Source of the DNA: Streptomyces sp. AM 4-1-1
GTDB taxonomy: Bacteria > Actinomycetota > Actinomycetes > Streptomycetales > Streptomycetaceae
NCBI RefSeq assembly: GCF_029167625.1
Contig: NZ_CP119145.1
Coordinates: 558,001-622,000, forward strand
Reading direction: 5' to 3'
DNA length: 64,000 nt
A program made the position numbers and the translations under genes. The notes beneath the pieces were generated by a model, which had not been told where the DNA came from, did no database searches, and saw nothing but the letters and a program-made list of their open reading frames with translations. Below, in pieces: positions 17,957-25,024 of this stretch. Positions within the stretch are counted from its first letter, which is position 1; every line of letters begins with the position of its first letter.

Positions 17957-18136
17957 ATGACGCTCCCCCACCCCACGTCGGACACCGATGAAGTGACGGA
18001 CCGGCCGGCCGGTCCGAACCAGTGGTTCAAGGACCATGTGGACGGACTGATCGACGCGCAGCTTCTGAGCGGCGTCGCGGAACCCGCCGCGCCCCCGGCG
18101 GACGCCCGCCCCACCCGGCGCGGTTCCCGGACCTGA
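17957..18136 (+). CDS. 59-residue peptide of unknown function
   Basis: A short reading frame with a strong ribosome binding site (CTGGAGGAAG at 17945-17954, just before the ATG at 17957), directly behind an operator-controlled promoter. The N-terminus is acidic (TSDTDEVTDRP); the middle has an aromatic/amphipathic piece (NQWFKDHVDGLIDAQLL) that could form a helix; the C-terminus is Pro/Ala/Arg-rich. No Cys, transmembrane segment or signal peptide. I do not recognise the family. It could be a leader or precursor-like peptide, a small partner of the patatin-like protein, or a regulatory protein. No maturase typical of ribosomal peptides is adjacent. Confidence 0.6.
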   Translation: MTLPHPTSDTDEVTDRPAGPNQWFKDHVDGLIDAQLLSGVAEPAAPPADARPTRRGSRT

Positions 18137-18298
18137 ACCACGCGCGGGGACGACCACCATGCGCGGGGACTGTCGGTGAGGCCCCGGGCCGTCGCCCCGG
18201 CGGCGGAGCCGGCGTTCACGTCCCGCGGCGCGTACACCCGTAACTCGTACGACAAGCACAGCTCGTACGCCACAACAGCTGGAGAAGGGACTGCCGTC

Positions 18299-19234
18299 AT
18301 GACTGACGCAGGCACCACGAAGCGCCTGGGCATCGCCGTCGCGTCGGGGATGCTCAAGGGGGTCTACGGCCACGGCGTGCTGTCCGCCTTCGAGGAACGC
18401 GGACTGCGCGCGGACGTCTACGGAACGGCCTCCTCCTCCGTCCTGTCCGGCGGCCTCGCCGCCGTCGGCAGCGCCCGTCGGACCGGTGTGGACTACTGGC
18501 TCAAAGCGGCCGCCGCCTCCGCCGACAAGGGCATGAGCCAGGTCGTCCTCGACAGCATCGAGGAGTACGGTCCCACGCTGCGTGACGGCCTCTTCGGCCC
18601 GCACGCGCCGGAGTTCCTGCTCGCCACCGGCAAGGTCACCACCGCGGAGGCCGCGGAGATCACCCAGGGTCCCGGCGCGAGGGAGCTCGGCAGGCAGCTC
18701 CTGCGCAACATCTTCACCGGGGACCGGGAGTGGGTCCGGGCCAACCTGGCCACCGTGGTGTTCTCCTCCGCCGCGTCCGGTGAGGGGGCCCGGCTGACGC
18801 CGGAGAACTTCGACACGGTCTCCTACGCCTCGACGCGCATGCTGCACGCCTGGAGGATTCCGGCGGAGATCGACGGAGAGGCGTACGTCGACGCCTCGTA
18901 CACCTGTGCCTGCCCGGCGCGCGAAGTGGCGGCCACCGGGGTGTCCGTGGTGATAGCCATCGGCTCCGAGCCCTTTCCGCTGTACCGCGACCTCTACGCC
19001 TCCGAGGAGATCGCCGACGGTTCCGTCCTGCACGGAGCGCGGGTCCTGGTGATCAAGCCCGACGAGGACCTGAAGGACCTGGGCGTCGACCACGCCGCGG
19101 CGTCCGCCGATGGGCTCGGCAAGGCGTACGGCATCGGCCTCGACGCCGGACACCGCTTCCTGGACGAGCACCCCGAACTGCTCGCCGACGCCGCCACGGA
19201 CACGGACACCGGAGTGCGGGGGGACAGCGCGTGA
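18299..19234 (+). CDS. patatin-like protein with atypical nucleophile elbow
   Basis: A 311-residue protein that follows the patatin/RssA-like phospholipase layout. An oxyanion-hole segment ASGMLKGVYGHGVLSAFEE sits near the N-terminus, a nucleophile region DVYGTASSSVLSGG at about 39-52, and an Asp-containing DASYTCACP in place of the usual DGG. In normal patatins the elbow is G-T-S-x-G. Here it reads G42-T43-A44-S45-S46, so the canonical serine position is Ala and the next residues are Ser. GGAGAAGGG at 18281-18289 supports the ATG at 18299. It overlaps the ferredoxin gene (GTGA). Lipid acyl hydrolase or acyltransferase activity is possible, but the catalytic competence is uncertain. Confidence 0.75.
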   Translation: MTDAGTTKRLGIAVASGMLKGVYGHGVLSAFEERGLRADVYGTASSSVLSGGLAAVGSARRTGVDYWLKAAAASADKGMSQVVLDSIEEYGPTLRDGLFGPHAPEFLLATGKVTTAEAAEITQGPGARELGRQLLRNIFTGDREWVRANLATVVFSSAASGEGARLTPENFDTVSYASTRMLHAWRIPAEIDGEAYVDASYTCACPAREVAATGVSVVIAIGSEPFPLYRDLYASEEIADGSVLHGARVLVIKPDEDLKDLGVDHAAASADGLGKAYGIGLDAGHRFLDEHPELLADAATDTDTGVRGDSA

Positions 19235-19581
19235 CACACGTGGTCACAGAACAGTGCGTCCGCTGCAAGTTCGCGGAGTGCGTCACCTACTGCCCGGTCG
19301 CCTGCTTCCGGGAGGCCGGCAGCTTCCTGGTCATCGACCCCGAGGAGTGCATCGACTGCGGGAACTGTGTGGAGGCGTGTCCTGCCGACGCGATCTACCC
19401 CGAGGACGAACTGACCCCGGACCTCGCTCCGGCGCTCGGGTGGAACGCCCGGCTCGCCCCCCTGCTCCCCCTGGCCACCTCGCGCGTCGTGCCGCTCGCC
19501 GACGCCGACGACTGGAACGGGAAACCGGGCAAGTGGGACTCCCTCCCGGTGGAACTGGCGCCGGGTCACCCCGGTTCGTGA
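19231..19581 (+). CDS. 7Fe-type ferredoxin
   Basis: A 116-residue small iron-sulfur protein of the FdxA class. The N-terminal cysteines CVRCKFAECVTYCPVACF carry the 3Fe-4S/4Fe-4S pattern and CIDCGNCVEACP a second cluster. A GTG start overlaps the patatin-like gene stop, so it is the last gene of the operon. It is a likely electron donor for the diiron desaturase-like enzymes in the cluster; this pairing is inferred from context. Confidence 0.93.
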   Translation: MTHVVTEQCVRCKFAECVTYCPVACFREAGSFLVIDPEECIDCGNCVEACPADAIYPEDELTPDLAPALGWNARLAPLLPLATSRVVPLADADDWNGKPGKWDSLPVELAPGHPGS

Positions 19582-19644
19582 CGGCGCCCGGCCCCCGGCC
19601 GGCGTCCCGCACCGATGACGACGGTCCTCGGACGGCGCGCCACT

Positions 19645-19667
19645 GCCCCCGGCTGTGAGCCGGGGGC
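19645..19667. terminator. hairpin between convergent ferredoxin and desaturase
   Basis: GCCCCCGGCT at 19645-19654 pairs perfectly with AGCCGGGGGC at 19658-19667 around a GTG loop. A compact, very stable terminator between two convergent operons. Confidence 0.9.
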
Positions 19668-19733
19668 CGGAGCAAGGGATCAGGGCGCCGGCGCTCCGGT
19701 ACGGCGGCGGCGCCCCGGTACGACGGCGGGGCC

Positions 19734-20705
19734 TCAGACGGCGGCTGCCGCCCGCTTGGCCCGTGACGCCCGGATTCCCTCGCGCCGGTCCGTGAAGGAC
19801 TCCGCCTGCCTGTCGAGCTTCCGCAGGAAGTCCGCGAGCTCCTGCCGTGCGGCCTCACCCACCGGGCCGAGCCCTTCCTGTTCGAACACGCGGAGCTTGC
19901 GCACGATCGGCATCACCACGTTGTCGTGATGCAGTCTCAGGTCGTAGATGCCCGCGATGGCGATCTCCGCGGACTTGCGCCCGAAGTCCTTGATCGTCGA
20001 CCCCGGCATCTCGAACCCGGTCACGACGTCGCAGACGGCCCGCATGGCCGTGTCGGGCGCCAGCTCGAACGCGGCCTCCACCAGATTGCGGTAGAAGACC
20101 ATGTGCAGGTTCTCGTCCGCCGCGATCCGCGCCAGCAGCGCATCGCACACCGGATCGGTGCTCGCCACCCCCGTGTTGCGGTGCGAGATGCGGGTGGCGA
20201 GCTCCTGGAAGGCCGCATACGCGATGGCGTGCAGAGCGCTGTAGCCGTCGGGGCGCAGATAACCGCTGGACATGTGCGCCATCCGGGCCCGCTCCAGGGC
20301 CCGGGGGTCGACCGCCCTGGTGACCAGCAGGTAGTCACGCAGTGCGGTGCCGTGCCGGGCCTCCTCGGCGGTCCAGCGGTCGACCCAGTTGCCCCAGGCG
20401 CCGTCCTTCCCGAACTGGGCGACCGCGAAGTGATATCCGGGCAGGTTGTCCTCGGTCAGGAGGTTGACCACCAACGAGGTGCGGGCGACCTCGGGGAGTC
20501 CGGCCTCGTCGGGGGACCACGCCGCTCCGCCGAGCGGCCCCTCGAAGTTTCGGCCTTCGCTCCACGGTACGTATTCGTGGGGGAACCACTCCTTGGCCAC
20601 GGAGAGATGGCGGTCGAGGTTGCGCTCCACCACCGGCTGGAGTTCGGCCAGCAGGGAGAACTCCGCATGGACGACGGAGGGGTCTGACGTGTCGACAGGC
20701 GGCAT
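19734..20705 (-). CDS. acyl-ACP desaturase (ferritin-like diiron)
   Basis: A 323-residue soluble diiron enzyme of the stearoyl-ACP desaturase type. The two iron motifs are EEARH at residues 114-118 and DENLH at 197-201. It would introduce a double bond into an acyl chain carried on ACP, using O2 and electrons from a ferredoxin such as the one at 19231. It lies 145 bases downstream of the MFS gene on the same strand, so it probably belongs to the same operon driven from operator copy 5. A second ferritin-like protein is at 41280. Confidence 0.88.
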   Translation of the reverse strand: MPPVDTSDPSVVHAEFSLLAELQPVVERNLDRHLSVAKEWFPHEYVPWSEGRNFEGPLGGAAWSPDEAGLPEVARTSLVVNLLTEDNLPGYHFAVAQFGKDGAWGNWVDRWTAEEARHGTALRDYLLVTRAVDPRALERARMAHMSSGYLRPDGYSALHAIAYAAFQELATRISHRNTGVASTDPVCDALLARIAADENLHMVFYRNLVEAAFELAPDTAMRAVCDVVTGFEMPGSTIKDFGRKSAEIAIAGIYDLRLHHDNVVMPIVRKLRVFEQEGLGPVGEAARQELADFLRKLDRQAESFTDRREGIRASRAKRAAAAV

Positions 20706-20850
20706 GGCACTCTCTTTTCCGCGTCGGAACTGCTCGTGTCGGGAAACTGCTCGTGTCGGGGCTTTCGACGTCGGGGATTCTCACGTCGGGTGAACGGGTG
20801 GGCGGGAGCGGGCCGGACCGTGGACGCGAAGAGCGGCACGGGGACGGCTC

Positions 20851-22320
20851 TCAGCCCTGCCGGGAGCGGATGGCCCCCGCCGCGACCGCGGCCGCCACGG
20901 ACCCGATGGCGCAGGCGAGGAAGACCTGGAGGTACCCCTGGTCGTCCAGGACGTTGTGGCGTTCGAGGATCGCGGCCAGGGCGGCGATGCCCAGGGCCCC
21001 GCCGACCTGTCGGGTGGTCATCAGCAGGCCGGTGCCGGAGGCGAACCTCTGGGGCGCGAGCGACGCGGTGCCGGCGTTGGAGATCGCGGTGAGCGCCGCG
21101 CCGATCCCCACGCCGGCGACGATGCCGATGGGGAGCCAGAGGGCCGCGTACTGACGCTCGGTGCCCAGCAGCAGATACATCGCCGCGCAGGACGCGCCGA
21201 AGAGCACGGACCCACCGGCCGCCGCCGCCCACTGCGCCCGGGGACCGACCCGGCGGCCCACCACCAGGGCGCCGACCGCCGCGCTGAAGGCGCCCGGTGT
21301 GACGGCCAGGCCGGCCTTCAACTCCGAGTAGCCCCATACCGCGTTGAGGAACAGCAGGGTGGAAAGGAGGTATGAGTACATCGCCGCGCCGAAGAGCAAC
21401 GAGGTCACGTTGGTCGCGGCGAAGCTCCGGTTGCGCCAGAGGTCCCACTCCACCGCGGGCGCGGTGTGACCGCGCGAGCGCAGCAGGGCGAGCACGACGA
21501 GCACGGCCCCGCCGATGATCAGCGCGAGGACCCGGACTCCGCCCCAGCCCCAGTCGGTGCCCTGGGTGACACCGAAGACGACCCCGCCGATGCCCAGGGC
21601 CAGTACCAGGGTCCCCAGCGGGTCGGGCAGCCGTCGGCCGCTCGGCGCGTCACCGGCCAGCCGGGTGGCGATCGCCACGATGCCCAGGCCGATGGGCAGG
21701 TTGATCAGGAAGACGCTGCGCCAGCCCCACACGTCCACCAGCAGACCGCCCAGGCTGGGGCCCACGGCGGCGGCCATGCTGCCGACCGCGCCCCAGACAC
21801 CGACGGCGACCTGCCGACGCGCCGCGGGGGTGTGCTGGAGCACCAGGCCGAGCGCGGAGGGAATCATCCCGGCCGCGCCCACGCCCTGGAGCGCGCGGGC
21901 TCCGACCAGCATCGGCACGCCCGCTGCGAGCCCGCTCAGCACCGAGGCGAGGGTGAACAGCACCGTCGACCAGAGGAACAGCCGCTTGCGTCCGATGACG
22001 TCGGCGACCCGGCCCGAGACGGCGAGCAGCGCCGCGAAGACGACGGTGTACGCGGTGACGACCCAGGTCAGCTGGGACAGCGAGGCGTCGGGGAAGTCGA
22101 CGCGCAGATCGGAGAAGGCGATGTTGACGACCGTGGTGTCGAGCACGGCGAGGAAGGTGGCCCCGGACGCCACGAACAGTGCCAGTCCGGCGGTGGCCGG
22201 TGCCCCGCCGGCCGGCCGCTGAGGATCGGGTGCACGGACCTCGTCCGGCGGCGGCTCGTGTCCGGGTCCGGCGGAGTCCTTCGGACCCGCCCCTGACGGA
22301 GGGGAGGAAGCGGTGGTCAT
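20851..22320 (-). CDS. MFS drug exporter, DHA2 (14-helix) family
   Basis: A 489-residue membrane protein with about 14 hydrophobic helices after a 45-residue polar N-terminus. The loop 2-3 motif GRVADVIGRKRLF and the antiporter motif GPSLGGLLVD are typical of proton-driven drug exporters. It probably exports the cluster product and contributes self-resistance. The ATG at 22320 follows GAAGGGA. Operator copy 5 lies 61 bases upstream, so export would be induced together with synthesis. Confidence 0.92.
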   Translation of the reverse strand: MTTASSPPSGAGPKDSAGPGHEPPPDEVRAPDPQRPAGGAPATAGLALFVASGATFLAVLDTTVVNIAFSDLRVDFPDASLSQLTWVVTAYTVVFAALLAVSGRVADVIGRKRLFLWSTVLFTLASVLSGLAAGVPMLVGARALQGVGAAGMIPSALGLVLQHTPAARRQVAVGVWGAVGSMAAAVGPSLGGLLVDVWGWRSVFLINLPIGLGIVAIATRLAGDAPSGRRLPDPLGTLVLALGIGGVVFGVTQGTDWGWGGVRVLALIIGGAVLVVLALLRSRGHTAPAVEWDLWRNRSFAATNVTSLLFGAAMYSYLLSTLLFLNAVWGYSELKAGLAVTPGAFSAAVGALVVGRRVGPRAQWAAAAGGSVLFGASCAAMYLLLGTERQYAALWLPIGIVAGVGIGAALTAISNAGTASLAPQRFASGTGLLMTTRQVGGALGIAALAAILERHNVLDDQGYLQVFLACAIGSVAAAVAAGAIRSRQG

Positions 22321-22380
22321 GCGAGGGTTCCCTTCGTCGCCGGACCCCACTGCTCGTCGGAGATCCGCGGATATAGAAAC

Positions 22381-22397
22381 TAAACGACCGTACGTGC
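22381..22397. promoter_or_regulatory. cluster operator, copy 5 (MFS exporter promoter)
   Basis: TAAACGACCGTACGTGC; on the minus strand it reads GCACGTACGGTCGTTTA. It is followed on that strand by TAGTTT and TATATC, AT-rich hexamers that could be the -10 of the exporter. Confidence 0.75.
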
Positions 22398-22736
22398 ATT
22401 TTAAAAGGGGGACCGGCCGTCCGCGGACGTCATGACACCCGCACCGCTCTTCCCAAGGGCTGTGGCCCACAGGGACTTTCGTTCGGGTCAGGCCGTCCTC
22501 GCGGGCTCTCGTGCCGCGCCTCGCGGCGTCGGATGCGGTGCGTCGCGAGGCGGAGAGGCGCGCCCACGTACTGGATGCATGTGGACGTTCCGGTAACGCC
22601 GCGAGGTGCCGCGGCTGTCGTAGCGTGCCCGCCCGGGACCAGTGCCGCTCCCGGCAAGCTGTGCCCCGTCGCGCCGCCCAGCACGCACGCTCCTTCGGGG
22701 CAAACATTGCCGGTCACGGCAATAGCGGGACAGCCC
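22398..22736. other. intergenic region downstream of hydrolase 3
   Basis: No gene seen. CGCCTCGCG at 22517-22525 pairs with CGCGAGGCG at 22544-22552 (18-base loop) and may end the long leftward operon. The remainder leads into the exporter promoter. Confidence 0.45.
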
Positions 22737-23585
22737 TCACGCCCGCGCGACGAACTCCACGGCCCGCTCGATGACTTCGGGTTCACCGAGCACCTTGCGG
22801 TGCCCGAGCCCCTTCGTGAGGAACAGCTCCGCCTGGTCTCCGTACGCGGCCTTCAGCGCGTGCGCCTGGGCCACCGGGACCATCTCGTCGTCCTCGTCGT
22901 GGATGATCCGCATCGGCACGGCGATCTCGCCGGGCCGGCGGGTGGCGTCGAACAGCTCCCAGGGGTTGTCGACCTCCGCGAACAGCAGGTGCTCGATCCG
23001 GTGGCGCAGATCCGCCCGCAGAGCGGGCCGGAGCCGCAGCATCCGCCCGAACTCGTCCGGGAAGTGCCCGAAGTCGTTCACCGCCGCCACCGTCACCAGG
23101 CGCCCCGCCGCCACGTCCCCGCGGAGCGCGAGGAAGGCGCTGGTGGCGCCCAGCGAGTGGGCGACGACCGAGTGGAAGGCTCCGTAGCGGGCGTGCAGCA
23201 GGCCGATGATCTCGCGGTACTCCAGGATCGTCGTCTCACGACCGCCCGAACTCCCGTGTCCGGGCGCGTCGAAGGAGACCGGGCTCAGTCCCAGCGCCTC
23301 CAGCCTGGGCACGAGTCCGGCGTAACGCGACGCCCGCGACTGCCAGCCGTGCAGCAGCAGGACCGGACGTTCGCCGGTGCCCCAGCGGTAGACCCGTACC
23401 CGCTTCCCGTTCACGGTCAGCAGCCCGGTCGTGGCCCGCTCGTGGACGGCGCGTTCCAGGGGCAGGATCTCGCCGCGCCGGAGCGGGGAACGGAACAGCC
23501 GGAATCCGGCGCGTCCCGCGAGTCCGGGCGCCACCCGCCCCACGGCGTTCAGCGCCGCGCCCGCCGGGCGCGCACCACGGCTCAC
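22737..23585 (-). CDS. alpha/beta hydrolase, paralogue 3 of 3
   Basis: A 282-residue protein with nucleophile Ser144 in AHSLGA, acid in HDEDD and histidine in GLGHRKVLG. The start is taken as the GTG at 23585, which overlaps the stop of the lyase gene (GTGA) and puts the nucleophile at residue 144 exactly as in the two paralogues. A much longer open frame upstream is antisense-like read-through. Last gene of the long leftward operon that holds the nitrosuccinate-type and hydroxyphenylglycine genes. Confidence 0.85.
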   Translation of the reverse strand: MSRGARPAGAALNAVGRVAPGLAGRAGFRLFRSPLRRGEILPLERAVHERATTGLLTVNGKRVRVYRWGTGERPVLLLHGWQSRASRYAGLVPRLEALGLSPVSFDAPGHGSSGGRETTILEYREIIGLLHARYGAFHSVVAHSLGATSAFLALRGDVAAGRLVTVAAVNDFGHFPDEFGRMLRLRPALRADLRHRIEHLLFAEVDNPWELFDATRRPGEIAVPMRIIHDEDDEMVPVAQAHALKAAYGDQAELFLTKGLGHRKVLGEPEVIERAVEFVARA

Positions 23586-25024
23586 GCGTCCCTCCCGCCC
23601 GGCTCGGCCGCGTACCGCAGCAGCGCGCGCTCCACCAGCTCGGCCGCCGCCCCGGTGTAGTCGTCCGGGCGCGTCAGCCGCTCCAGATCGTCCTCGTCGA
23701 ACCGGCCGGCCGTATCCGGCTCCTTGGCGAGTACCGCGGCGAGGGACAGCCCCTCCGCGGCCGCCGTGGTGGCGGCCCGGCTCATGAGTTCCTTCGCGGC
23801 CGCCTTGCCGAGGACCGGCGCCAGTACGGCCGCCAGCCGCTCGGAGACGATCAGGCCGCCGGTCAGCTCCAGATTCGTCCGCATCCGCCCGGGTGACACC
23901 TCCAGCCCCGCCACCAGTTCGGCCGCGGTGTGCGCGGCCCCGCCGGCCAGGCGCAGACACTCGCGCAGCGGCTGCCACTCGGCGTGCCAGGCTCCCGCCG
24001 AACGCTCGTCCTCGGACAGCATCGCCTGTGTCACGACACCGGCGTACGCGGGCACCTGAAGGGCCGCCGAGCGGATCAGCGTGGCCAGCGCCGGATTACG
24101 CTTCTGCGGCATCGCCGACGAGACCCCCCGGCCCGCCGCGGCGGGTTCGGCGACCTCGGCGACCTCGGTGCGGGCCAGCGACTGCACATCGACGGCGATC
24201 TTGCCCAGCGCCCCGGTGACCAGGGCGAGTTCGCCGGCCAGGGCCGCGAAGGGCGTACGGTCCGTGTGCCACGGCAGGTCCGGTGCCGACAGGCCGGTCT
24301 CGGCGGCGAACCGCTCGGTCAGCCGCTCCGCGTAGCCCGCGGGCACCGACTCCCGCCGGGCCTCCCTGTGCAGCCGTTCGTATTCGACGTACCCGGCCAA
24401 GGTGCCCGCCGCGCCGCCGAGTTGGACGTAGAGGCCGGTGCTCCGCAGCCGCCGCAGCCGTGCGGTGGCGCGGCCGACGGCGGCCAGCCAGCCGGCCGCC
24501 TTGAGCCCGAACGTCGTCGGCACGGCGTGCAGCGCGAGCGTACGGCCCGCCATGGTCGTCCGCCGGTGCTCGTCGGCCAGGGCGCGCAGCGATCCGGCGG
24601 TCCGGTCCAGGTCCGCCACCAGGAGGTCCAGGCTGCGGGCCGCCACGAGCATCAGCGCGGTGTCGAGGATGTCCTGACTGGTCGAGCCGCGGTGCACGTG
24701 GTCGGCGGCCTCCGGGTCCTCCTCGGCCACCAGGGCGGTGAACGCCTGGACCAGGGCCACCACCGGATTGGCCGCGCCCCGGCCGAGCCGGGCGATCTCC
24801 CGCAGGTCCAGCCGGCCCGCGTCGGCCAGCTCGCCGATGGTCCGGGCGGCCGCCACGGGCACGTTGCCCAGGCCGGCCTGGGCGCGGACCAGGGCGGCCT
24901 CGGCGTCCAGCATCGCCTGGAGACAGGCCAGGTCGGAGGTGGCCGCCTCGACGGGCGTGCCGGCCCGTACCGGGCTCAGCAGTCCGGCGTCGATGACGTC
25001 CGGCGGGGTGGTGGGGGTGCTCAC
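23582..25024 (-). CDS. fumarase/aspartase-superfamily lyase, CreD (nitrosuccinate lyase)-like
   Basis: A 480-residue lyase with the superfamily signature SSAMPQKRNP, the GSTSQDILDTAL block and LHAVPTTFGLKAAGWL. By general similarity it would be named 3-carboxymuconate cycloisomerase or adenylosuccinate lyase. However, no protocatechuate or purine genes are near, and its partner upstream is a large FAD/NAD(P) oxygenase. This pair is the known arrangement of CreE/CreD (also FzmM/FzmL), where CreD splits nitrosuccinate into fumarate and nitrous acid. GTG start at 25024 overlaps the oxygenase stop. Family is certain; nitrosuccinate specificity is inferred from context. Confidence 0.8.
   Translation of the reverse strand: MSTPTTPPDVIDAGLLSPVRAGTPVEAATSDLACLQAMLDAEAALVRAQAGLGNVPVAAARTIGELADAGRLDLREIARLGRGAANPVVALVQAFTALVAEEDPEAADHVHRGSTSQDILDTALMLVAARSLDLLVADLDRTAGSLRALADEHRRTTMAGRTLALHAVPTTFGLKAAGWLAAVGRATARLRRLRSTGLYVQLGGAAGTLAGYVEYERLHREARRESVPAGYAERLTERFAAETGLSAPDLPWHTDRTPFAALAGELALVTGALGKIAVDVQSLARTEVAEVAEPAAAGRGVSSAMPQKRNPALATLIRSAALQVPAYAGVVTQAMLSEDERSAGAWHAEWQPLRECLRLAGGAAHTAAELVAGLEVSPGRMRTNLELTGGLIVSERLAAVLAPVLGKAAAKELMSRAATTAAAEGLSLAAVLAKEPDTAGRFDEDDLERLTRPDDYTGAAAELVERALLRYAAEPGGRDA

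Noticed and set aside
23582..25024. Annotation as 3-carboxymuconate cycloisomerase (pcaB) of protocatechuate degradation
   Set aside because: No other pca genes nearby and the partner gene is a flavin oxygenase; the CreD-like reading explains the pair better, though this remains inference.
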